The translations under genes were made by a program, and so were the position numbers. 11,343 nucleotides of DNA from Ruminococcaceae bacterium UBA7075 (GTDB lineage Bacteria; Bacillota; Clostridia; Oscillospirales; Acutalibacteraceae): contig DKZL01000052.1 in NCBI GenBank assembly GCA_002493635.1, positions 1 through 11,343 on the forward strand, written 5' to 3'. The notes beneath the pieces were generated by a model. It was not told the DNA's origin and did no database searches. It was given only the letters and a program-made list of their open reading frames with translations. How positions within the stretch are numbered: the first letter of the stretch is position 1; each line of letters opens with the position of its first letter. This document shows, one piece after another, positions 6,914-11,343 of the stretch.

Positions 6914-7345
6914 AACTCTATTTAATCCCTTTATCAAACCTTTCAAAACACCATATTTTTCAATAGACAATATCATATATTCTGAACAGCTTGGCTCAAA
7001 TCTACACTTATCTCTTATTTTAAAAGGTGCAAAATGTTGATATGCCTTAACAAGCCATATAACTATAGACTTCATTCTTATACAAAGATAAAATACATAT
7101 AATAAGATAAAGAACCATATAACTATAGATTTCTTATTGCCAAACTCAAAAAAATTCACAAGAAAAATATAGGAAATTATAAGACTAACAATTGGTAAAG
7201 TTATATTGAGAAAAAACCTTATCCAATTAATTTTAGGAACCTTATGTATTCTTTGGTAATTTATACTTCTCGGGTCATTTTTATAAGGATCAAAATTTTT
7301 TATTGCATCTTCATAACTGAAAAAAACTTCTTCATTGTTGTTCAT
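6872..7345 (-). CDS. yidD: YidD family protein with membrane-spanning N-terminal extension
   Basis: Residues about 94-157 are a YidD domain: CRFEPSCSEY (114-123) with the invariant CxxxPSCS pattern, then a YG helix, NRVYRC (142-147), and the GGYD tail (152-155). YidD proteins are small membrane-associated factors proposed to help YidC/Sec insert inner-membrane proteins. They are normally about 70-85 residues; this one is 157. The extra N-terminus has a hydrophilic stretch (1-40) and two hydrophobic helices (about 43-66 and 73-89), so it is probably an integral membrane protein. Residues SIVIW occur twice, 20 residues apart, encoded by an exact 15-bp DNA repeat. It starts 28 bp after the DUF4177-like gene, with only a weak ribosome binding site. 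Outside the usual rpmH-rnpA-yidC context it is likely an accessory paralogue, perhaps helping insertion of the nearby small membrane proteins (inference). Confidence 0.88.
   Translation of the reverse strand: MNNNEEVFFSYEDAIKNFDPYKNDPRSINYQRIHKVPKINWIRFFLNITLPIVSLIISYIFLVNFFEFGNKKSIVIWFFILLYVFYLCIRMKSIVIWLVKAYQHFAPFKIRDKCRFEPSCSEYMILSIEKYGVLKGLIKGLNRVYRCSHKDGGYDYP
7055..7069. repeat. 15-bp direct repeat inside yidD, copy 1
   Basis: CCATATAACTATAGA at 7055-7069 recurs exactly at 7115-7129. The copies are 60 bp apart and in the same reading frame, giving the repeated peptide SIVIW in the membrane extension of YidD. It suggests a small internal duplication followed by divergence. Confidence 0.7.
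7115..7129. repeat. 15-bp direct repeat inside yidD, copy 2
   Basis: This is an exact second copy of 7055-7069. The base after it differs (T instead of C), and the TTC that follows is again shared. Confidence 0.7.
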
Positions 7346-7373
7346 ATATTAAAATATTCCCACAAATAATAAT

Positions 7374-7595
7374 TTAAACTTCTCTTTCAAAAACAAGCAT
7401 ATAGTAATATGTAGTTACCGGATTTCCGATACAACCGGGCTTTTCTGTAACTGATATTGTTTCCATTGAATGATATGTCCATCCGTTAGCTGCTTCTTGA
7501 TTAATAATATTTGCAAATAAATCAAACGCAGACTGTGCGTTTCCCTTTGATACACTAATATTTTGTGGTCCTGCCACTGTTCTGTATTGTTTCAT
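7374..7595 (-). CDS. DUF4177-like small protein
   Basis: The 73-residue product has the look of the DUF4177 family: an N-terminal strand KQYRTVAGP, a helix ending in IINQEAANGW (the conserved 'ING/GW' turn), and a C-terminal strand YYYMLVFER. No function is established for this family; members are small alpha/beta proteins often found near zinc-ribbon or membrane proteins in Clostridia. I chose the ATG at 7595 because GAAAGGG lies 8 bp upstream; a GTG at 7604 would add three residues but overlaps that site. A well-formed promoter lies 100 bp upstream and yidD follows after 28 bp, so the two probably form one operon. Confidence 0.75.
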   Translation of the reverse strand: MKQYRTVAGPQNISVSKGNAQSAFDLFANIINQEAANGWTYHSMETISVTEKPGCIGNPVTTYYYMLVFEREV

Positions 7596-7638
7596 AACCA
7601 ACACCCTTTCCTAAATATTTGCAGGGATATTTTATTAA

Positions 7639-7662
7639 ACTTAAGTATTTAAATATTTAAGT
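7639..7662. promoter_or_regulatory. 24-bp AT-rich palindrome in the leader of the DUF4177-yidD operon
   Basis: Two 12-bp arms centred between 7650 and 7651 are complementary at 11 of 12 positions with no loop (ACTTAAGTATTT and its near complement). It lies between the promoter at 7697-7725 and the ATG at 7595. A dimeric repressor operator is the likeliest reading. AT-rich sequence makes a chance palindrome more likely than usual. Confidence 0.35.
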
Positions 7663-7696
7663 AAAAAACACAAGTTGGATACTTGGGTCTTTCGAA

Positions 7697-7725
7697 ATTA
7701 TGATTTTGAATATTATTTTTTTCAA
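7697..7725 (-). promoter_or_regulatory. Sigma-70-type promoter for the DUF4177-yidD operon
   Basis: On the minus strand TTGAAA (7720-7725) and CATAAT (7697-7702) are separated by exactly 17 bp. Each box matches five of six consensus positions. Transcription would begin near 7690, leaving a leader of about 95 nt before the ATG at 7595. Confidence 0.6.
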
Positions 7726-7808
7726 CAATTCACAAGCGGGTAATAATATTTTTTCTTCTATTAATTGTCTGTTATTTTCCTTTTTATACCCTCATTTTTC
7801 TTTGTTTA

Positions 7809-7836
7809 TGCAGTCAGGGATTTCTCCCTGACTGCA
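7809..7836. terminator. Strong hairpin downstream of the unknown 353-residue gene
   Basis: TGCAGTCAGGGA (7809-7820) and its perfect complement (7825-7836) form a 12-bp stem with a 4-nt loop. It begins 18 bp after the stop of the upstream gene on the minus strand, the usual place for a transcription terminator. The minus-strand tail is not T-rich, so intrinsic termination on that strand may be weak. On the plus strand the hairpin is followed by AATTAATTTTT. The rest of the 250-bp gap to the next gene holds a promoter and a palindrome and no gene that I can support. Confidence 0.6.
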
Positions 7837-7853
7837 ATTAATTTTTGGATGCT

Positions 7854-8915
7854 TTATAAAGTAATTCCGTACGTCATAATGTATTCATCAAGCTTATTGG
7901 TTAGGTCATCAAAGAAAATAAGTATATCATTAGCCTCGGCTACAAACCTTATTTTTGCAACTTGTAATTGCTGAAGTTTCACTTGAGTATTTAACTGTGC
8001 AGTCATATTCCTACAACCCTCTATTGTTTCGGCAGCAGGAATAGCCATATTATTTCTCTCATCTACAATATTTTTTAATTTTTTGCGAGTGTTTTCATCG
8101 AGTGATTTAAAATTCTTGTAAGCCTGATAAAGTCTAATCATACCCATTGGCATATTAGGTGCAGATAACTGCACATTCATACCAAAATCATCAACATACA
8201 CAATTTGTACACCAACAATTTTAATTACACCGGTAAACAAAGCCATAGCATATTCTTCAAAATCAGTATCAATTTTAGGCTCAAGAGAGGCAATAATTTT
8301 ATCAATTTTGTTGAGTTTTTCAATTTCTTTCTCTACCGCATCACAAATAACCGGGGATTTTACAAAATGATCAACTCTAACCATTTTCTTATGTTCCTCA
8401 GAAATACAACCATCCCCTATATATGCATCATTTGGTATCACATAAGTAGTATCACTATACACAAGTGAATTTCTCATTTCTTTTATATGCTGACACACTT
8501 CGTCCCTCTTTGTGACATCCTTGCTTTCAATCGCTTTATTTGCTATACACTCAATTGCTTGCATGAATTCATCATCGATTATTTTCACGGTGTATTCACC
8601 ATACGAATCATGAATTACATTCATTGTTTCAGCAATATCGTAAAGATTTTTTCTTTGCTGTGCAATTTTCAAAAGCATTGATGGAGTTTTTTTATTCATC
8701 AAGCTAAATGGAATGGGAGAAGGTAAGATTCTCCAATCTCGTCCCTTTACTGTTAGCCCATGTTCATCTACATACTCTTTTCCCTCATACAAATGTTTAC
8801 CAATTATTGTTTCGTCTCTAACAGATTCCTCTTCATATTGACATAATGGCTGATATCCATATAGATACAATGAATACACCTGATAAACAAAGGCTTTTCG
8901 CCGCTTTTGTGTCAT
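7854..8915 (-). CDS. Unrecognised protein of about 353 residues
   Basis: I do not recognise this family. The product is charged and mostly helical. From the ATG at 8915 it begins with a basic stretch (MTQKRRK) and an aromatic segment (VYQVYSLYLYGYQ, about 9-21). A GRDWRILPSPIPFSL loop lies near 58-72, helices rich in Lys and Glu follow at 190-225, and a moderately hydrophobic strand-like segment (TGVIKIVGVQIVYVDD) lies near 229-244. It ends in long helices, possibly coiled coil. No catalytic motif, signal peptide or clear membrane helix is visible. The frame stays open to 8975. TTG (8954) and GTG (8951) could serve as starts but sit inside the loop of an inverted repeat, and none of the three candidates has a clear ribosome binding site of its own. 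It lies directly after the phage structural module, is AT-rich unlike that module, and stands alone. It may be an accessory (moron or defence) gene, or a gene that lost its 5' end; both are inference. Confidence 0.72.
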   Translation of the reverse strand: MTQKRRKAFVYQVYSLYLYGYQPLCQYEEESVRDETIIGKHLYEGKEYVDEHGLTVKGRDWRILPSPIPFSLMNKKTPSMLLKIAQQRKNLYDIAETMNVIHDSYGEYTVKIIDDEFMQAIECIANKAIESKDVTKRDEVCQHIKEMRNSLVYSDTTYVIPNDAYIGDGCISEEHKKMVRVDHFVKSPVICDAVEKEIEKLNKIDKIIASLEPKIDTDFEEYAMALFTGVIKIVGVQIVYVDDFGMNVQLSAPNMPMGMIRLYQAYKNFKSLDENTRKKLKNIVDERNNMAIPAAETIEGCRNMTAQLNTQVKLQQLQVAKIRFVAEANDILIFFDDLTNKLDEYIMTYGITL

Positions 8916-8944
8916 ACGGGTGTAATGTTCAAAGCTGTTTTCAC
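8912..8944 (-). other. Possible 10-codon leader ORF overlapping the next start
   Basis: A GTG at 8944 opens a frame reading MKTALNITPV and ending in TGA at 8912-8914. The stop overlaps the ATG at 8915 of the 353-residue gene (ATGA). A GGTGAG sequence lies just upstream, closer than ideal, in the loop of the inverted repeat. Such an arrangement could couple translation of the larger gene, which has no ribosome binding site of its own. It is short enough to be chance. Confidence 0.25.
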
Positions 8945-8971
8945 TTCTCACCAAGATAAACAGCTTTGAAC
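8927..8971. repeat. Perfect 14-bp inverted repeat at the phage/accessory junction
   Basis: GTTCAAAGCTGTTT (8927-8940) and its exact complement (8958-8971) flank a 17-bp loop. On the plus strand the second arm is followed directly by six T, as in an intrinsic terminator, but no plus-strand gene lies upstream. On the minus strand the structure covers the start region of the 353-residue gene, with the candidate TTG and GTG starts in the loop. Possible roles are a translation-controlling hairpin, an antisense terminator, or a recombination/end site at the module junction. Confidence 0.7.
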
Positions 8972-9083
8972 TTTTTTATATTCTGCCTGTTTGATTGTAC
9001 CGTTGTCCTTGCCCCCTCACGCCCTCATATAAGCCCCATATAGCCACTAAAACACATTCTTTGATAAAGTATAGGACAAAGAG

Positions 9084-9105
9084 AAAAGCCGCCTAAAATG
9101 GCGGC
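9084..9105 (-). terminator. Rho-independent terminator at the end of the phage module
   Basis: GCCGCC (9088-9093) and GGCGGC (9100-9105) form a GC-only 6-bp stem with a 6-nt loop, followed on the minus strand by TTTTCTCTTT. It begins 4 bp after the stop of the head-tail connector-like gene, so it ends the phage transcript. The stretch from here to 8975 holds no gene that I can support. Confidence 0.85.
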
Positions 9106-9109
9106 ATAG

Positions 9110-9490
9110 TCAAGCCCTATCGGACAATTCCAACATGATTTCTTGATGTGTGGGATATACTGCCGGAACACCGCTTGAAGTGTATTCTGTTGTCACACCG
9201 TTTTGTGCAATAGTAAGCATTGAACCCGGCTTGATTGTTATATCAGGGGAAACAAACAGTTTGACCGCTTGTGAAATAGTGGCGGCTGCTTCCGTTTGGA
9301 TTGCCGTTGTAATAGTTTCAAAAGACAATTTGCAAGGCTGATTTTCCAAAACAACAACCTTTTCAGTGCGTGTAATATGGGTTACGGGGTCTTTTACTGA
9401 TTGATATTCCGTCACCTTCAAAAGCCCCGTATATGTACCTTCTATTGCTTTCCTTGCGGCTTTCTGTGCCGCCTGAACTGCTTTATTCAT
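9110..9490 (-). CDS. Phage head-tail connector-like structural protein
   Basis: The 126-residue product resembles small Firmicutes phage proteins encoded after the capsid gene and thought to join head and tail. It has an Ala/Lys-rich N-terminal helix (AVQAAQKAARKA), a beta-rich body with the phrase ENQPCKLSF, then AVKLFVSPDITIKPGSMLTI, and a closing SGVPAVYPTHQEIMLEL. The family resemblance is from memory, and the exact role (head closure or adaptor) is not certain. I chose the ATG at 9490 because AAGAAGG lies 9 bp before it and the protein then starts with its conserved helix; a longer frame to 9535 would run deep into the upstream gene. It overlaps the preceding gene by 8 bp. A strong terminator follows. 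Tail genes would be expected next but are absent. Confidence 0.8.
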   Translation of the reverse strand: MNKAVQAAQKAARKAIEGTYTGLLKVTEYQSVKDPVTHITRTEKVVVLENQPCKLSFETITTAIQTEAAATISQAVKLFVSPDITIKPGSMLTIAQNGVTTEYTSSGVPAVYPTHQEIMLELSDRA

Positions 9491-9650
9491 GTTGGTGTAC
9501 CTTCTTTCCTTTTTGCCTATAAATTTTAGCACCATTGATACTGATTAGCTTTATATTGGGATTTTTCAGCATTTCCGCAATTTCCGCTTGTGTTTTATAA
9601 GCGGTTACTTTGCCACCAAGCCATTCAAAAACAAATTTATGTTTAATCAT
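9483..9650 (-). CDS. Small phage protein of unknown function
   Basis: The 55-residue product is basic, with two strands (KHKFVFEWLGGKVTAYKT) around a helix (QAEIAEMLKN) and a C-terminal strand and Lys/His-rich tail. The layout suggests a compact alpha/beta fold. I do not recognise a family. The ATG at 9650 has AAGGGG upstream and lies 4 bp after the stop of the DUF1492-like gene; a longer frame to 9689 would overlap that gene. Its last 8 bp overlap the start of the connector-like gene, so translation is probably coupled. Confidence 0.7.
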   Translation of the reverse strand: MIKHKFVFEWLGGKVTAYKTQAEIAEMLKNPNIKLISINGAKIYRQKGKKVHQHE

Positions 9651-9654
9651 ACCT

Positions 9655-10083
9655 TTACCCCTTAAACAATTCTTTATTTGCCGCTTCAAACGCTTTCAGG
9701 GCTTTTCCATGCAGATTAAGGGCATACTCATAAGTTAGGGGAATTTCATTTGCTATTGTTTGGAAGTCTTTACCCTCAATATACCGCTTGTAAAGTATCT
9801 TCATATAGTTTAGATTGTCCACTTTGTGAATTTGGTTAGTAATATCATGTTGACGATAGACAAGGTTTACTATATCGTTTTCAACCTCTTTTTCCAAATC
9901 AACAATTTTAACAACAGCTTCCCCGATCTTGTCCGTATGCCCGCCGCCCTGCACCTTCTCCAAATCAAAACGCACCGCCCGGACGGTGGAAACGCTTTCC
10001 CGGATTTCCTTTATTCGTTCCTGTTTCTGTTCAATGACAGTTTGAAGCCTTTGAACTTCTGATAAATATTCCCTTGCGGTCAT
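9655..10083 (-). CDS. DUF1492-type phage protein, possible transcription regulator
   Basis: The 142-residue product matches the layout of DUF1492 phage proteins. An N-terminal MTAREYLSEVQRLQTVIEQK helix runs into a long coiled coil, with the 'EKVQGGGHTDKIGEAV' turn at 42-57. A C-terminal helix-turn-helix resembling sigma-70 region 4 or ArpU/RinA follows (LYKRYIEGKDFQTIANEIPL, then a LHGKAL recognition helix, about 97-130). Proteins of this type are thought to control phage late transcription; direct evidence is limited. GAGGGGG lies 5 bp before the ATG. It lies 11 bp after the previous gene and 4 bp before the next, so it belongs to the same transcript as the connector-like gene. A regulator between structural genes is somewhat unusual. 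Confidence 0.82.
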   Translation of the reverse strand: MTAREYLSEVQRLQTVIEQKQERIKEIRESVSTVRAVRFDLEKVQGGGHTDKIGEAVVKIVDLEKEVENDIVNLVYRQHDITNQIHKVDNLNYMKILYKRYIEGKDFQTIANEIPLTYEYALNLHGKALKAFEAANKELFKG

Positions 10084-10094
10084 AGCTGCCCCCT

Positions 10095-10298
10095 CTATTC
10101 GTTTATGATCCGTTCCAATTCAGCAATCTTCTTTTCCTGTTCATCCGTGCGTATGCCGCTTAAAATGGCATTACAGGCAAGAATAAAGCTGTTTGCAATC
10201 TTTGTATCAAGTTCGCCCTTGTAAACCATATTTGCCACTTTAGCAAGGGCTTTTCTGATATTGTCCGGGGTATCAAGTTTTAAGTTGCGCCTTGCCAT
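10095..10298 (-). CDS. Small helical phage protein of unknown function
   Basis: The 67-residue product begins MARRNLKLDTPDNIRKALAK and continues with helices (IANSFILACNAIL, then RTDEQEKKIAELERII) typical of a small conserved prophage protein seen in Clostridia; I know no function for it. The pattern of a basic start, an ANxxxxACNAIL helix and an acidic/basic amphipathic tail hints at oligomerisation. The ATG at 10298 follows GTGGGTGA at good spacing; a GTG at 10310 is a weaker alternative. It starts 4 bp after the stop of the preceding gene, within the same operon. Confidence 0.75.
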   Translation of the reverse strand: MARRNLKLDTPDNIRKALAKVANMVYKGELDTKIANSFILACNAILSGIRTDEQEKKIAELERIINE

Positions 10299-10302
10299 AT
10301 AA

Positions 10303-10497
10303 TCACCCACTTTCTAAAATATGAAGCCCACCAACAGAAGCAAATATTTCTTTTATCCGTTCTTCTGTTGGGTTTCCGTCCGCAAGTTCTTCAAGCTGCT
10401 CCATAGTCATTTTACCGTATATATCCCGAATTTCTGTTTTCTGTCTGCTGCTTGATTTTTGCCTTGCTATTGAAATTAACTTTTCAAGTTTACCCAT
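10303..10497 (-). CDS. Small phage-region protein of unknown function
   Basis: The 64-residue product is helical and charged, with a basic first half (KLISIARQKSSSRQKTEIRD) and an acidic second half (MTMEQLEELADGNPTEERI). No motif or family is recognised. The ATG has GGCGG 5 bp upstream. It lies 9 bp after the previous gene and 4 bp before the next, in one tightly packed operon. Its reality rests on this packing and the ribosome binding site. Confidence 0.65.
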   Translation of the reverse strand: MGKLEKLISIARQKSSSRQKTEIRDIYGKMTMEQLEELADGNPTEERIKEIFASVGGLHILESG

Positions 10498-10506
10498 ATA
10501 AACCGC

Positions 10507-10776
10507 CTATTCCGTTATATCCTCAATGAAGATCACAACATCTTTGTTATTGGGGTATTTTTCGCCCAATTCCTGCAACGCCTTTTCCGCTTCTTCTATG
10601 GAATCGCACAAGCAGCTTGCACTTGTTACGCCGCTTCCCGGTATGCCGTTCCATATCTGCCCCATTGCAACCCACTTTCCCGGCTCTGTTTCAGATGGGG
10701 AAATAAAGCCGACTTCCAGACGGTCAACGCCGCATTTCTTCTTTGCCTTAATAATAAGCCTGTCTAATGCTTTCAT
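10507..10776 (-). CDS. Phage-region protein of unknown function
   Basis: The 89-residue product starts with a basic helix (ALDRLIIKAKKKCG). An alpha/beta domain follows, with strands LEVGFISP, WVAMGQIW and DVVIFIEDI and a central acidic helix (SIEEAEKALQELGEKY). Two cysteines lie close together in ASCLCDS; no metal site is evident. No known family is recognised. The ATG at 10776 follows AAAGGTGAT at good spacing; a GTG at 10785 overlaps that site. It is the first gene after the capsid terminator, so it depends on read-through or on a promoter I could not identify in the short gap. Confidence 0.68.
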   Translation of the reverse strand: MKALDRLIIKAKKKCGVDRLEVGFISPSETEPGKWVAMGQIWNGIPGSGVTSASCLCDSIEEAEKALQELGEKYPNNKDVVIFIEDITE

Positions 10777-10790
10777 CTGTATCACCTTTC

Positions 10791-10830
10791 AAAAAATGCG
10801 CCGGGTAATCAAAAGATATAACCCGGCGCA
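10791..10830 (-). terminator. Rho-independent terminator after the capsid gene
   Basis: On the minus strand, TGCGCCGGGT and its perfect complement (plus-strand arms 10797-10806 and 10821-10830) form a GC-rich 10-bp stem with a 14-nt loop, followed by TTTTTT (10791-10796). It begins 12 bp after the capsid stop. It probably lowers expression of the genes downstream relative to the abundant capsid protein. Confidence 0.92.
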
Positions 10831-10842
10831 CGAAATGAATTT

Positions 10843-11343
10843 TTACTTGCTGGCTGCTGTCTGTGCCTGATAATACAACGCATTTACCTTGTTATCCAAA
10901 ACAAAAGCATCATAGGCAATACGCCCTTCCACCAACGAACCGCTAATTCCGGGCGGGTCTTCATGGATTTTGTAATCCTCTAATTTGGTGGGCGCAACCG
11001 TGGCGCACGGGTGAGCAATCAGGAAGCCGAAGTTTTCCGGCAAGCGGCTTTTCGGTACTTTGATAACCATAGCCCCGTCAAGGTTGGAAATAACGCCTTT
11101 CAGCCTTAAATCATTGCCTATATCGGTTTCCATTGTAATATCCTTGCATTGCTTCATCAGCACATACACATCAGGCGTGACAACGATAATGCGCCCCGTT
11201 TCCGGCACTTCCTCATTGTCAAGGGCATTGTTGCCCGCAAGGATTTCAAGATAGATGTTTTCTTTGGTGAGTGCCTTTGCTGTGGGTTTCTGTCCGGCAT
11301 TGGTACACATTACGCCGTATGTGTAGGAATCCACTTCCGGGAT
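10843..11343 (-). CDS. Phage major capsid protein, 3' part only
   Basis: The frame is open to the window edge, so only the last 166 residues are seen. They read like the C-terminal half of a Firmicutes phage coat protein of the HK97-fold/P22-like type. VDSYTYGVMC is followed by LTKENIYLEILAGNNAL, EVPETGRIIVVTPDVYVLM, VPKSRLPENFGFLIAHPCATVAPTKL, a short IHEDPPG turn, and a closing YDAFVLDNKVNALYY. The paired features 'VP..GR..VVTP' and 'H..A...P.KL' are common in this group; assignment is from memory of the family. Capsid monomers assemble the phage head. A strong terminator follows. Portal, terminase and scaffold genes would be expected upstream, outside the window. Confidence 0.82.
   Translation of the reverse strand: MPEVDSYTYGVMCTNAGQKPTAKALTKENIYLEILAGNNALDNEEVPETGRIIVVTPDVYVLMKQCKDITMETDIGNDLRLKGVISNLDGAMVIKVPKSRLPENFGFLIAHPCATVAPTKLEDYKIHEDPPGISGSLVEGRIAYDAFVLDNKVNALYYQAQTAASK

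Noticed and set aside
7765..7974. 69-residue plus-strand frame across the hairpin at 7809-7836
   Set aside because: It crosses a strong hairpin and runs antisense into the 353-residue gene; there is no ribosome binding site and no domain.
8205..8681. Two plus-strand open frames of 87 and 64 residues
   Set aside because: They lie antisense to the 353-residue gene, are rich in Phe, Asn and Ile as expected from the reverse of AT-rich coding sequence, and lack plausible start signals.
8972..9083. Gap between the phage terminator and the inverted repeat, considered for a small gene or tRNA
   Set aside because: No cloverleaf, no conserved tRNA arms and no frame with a credible ribosome binding site; a TATACT sequence on the minus strand lacks a matching -35 box.
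10526..10870. 114-residue open frame on the plus strand
   Set aside because: It spans two minus-strand genes and the terminator between them, has no good ribosome binding site, and its translation looks like antisense of those genes.

Overview
The window looks like part of a prophage or integrated element from a low-GC gut-type Clostridia (Lachnospiraceae/Oscillospiraceae style). This rests on AT-rich host-like genes, strong AGGAGG-type ribosome binding sites, and family resemblances of the phage genes to Firmicutes siphophages. No taxonomic marker gene is present, so the assignment is inference. Every supported gene lies on the minus strand, so the locus reads from right to left.

Region 1 (about 9084-11343) is a fragment of a phage structural module, visibly richer in G+C than the rest. 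It holds the 3' part of a major capsid gene that runs off the window, a strong rho-independent terminator, three small phage genes of unknown role, a DUF1492-type regulator-like gene, a tiny gene, and a head-tail connector-like gene that ends at a second rho-independent terminator. No tail gene follows. The phage module stops abruptly and AT-rich accessory genes take over.

Region 2 (about 7854-8975) holds one unrecognised gene of about 353 residues. Its start region lies in a perfect 14-bp inverted repeat. Region 3 (about 6872-7853) has a 12-bp stem hairpin, a good sigma-70-type promoter, a DUF4177-like gene and a yidD gene with an unusual membrane-spanning N-terminal extension. Region 4 (about 5624-6842) carries an ADP-ribosylglycohydrolase (DraG/MacroD-type hydrolase family) with its own extended -10 promoter, followed by a short remnant of a second yidD 3' end. 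Region 5 (13-5600) has two small membrane zinc-ribbon proteins, a 1471-residue protein kinase / NB-ARC STAND ATPase / TPR protein, and a 49-residue acidic protein whose start overlaps the STAND stop by 4 bp.

The kinase-STAND-TPR protein has the domain order of a STAND sensor: effector, ATP-driven switch, repeat sensor. Its position beside phage structural genes, with an ADP-ribose hydrolase, membrane zinc-ribbon proteins and a coupled small protein, suggests a phage-borne or phage-adjacent defence or signalling island. That function is inference; the domains and the layout are seen directly. I saw no tRNA, rRNA, CRISPR array, integrase or transposase in the window.
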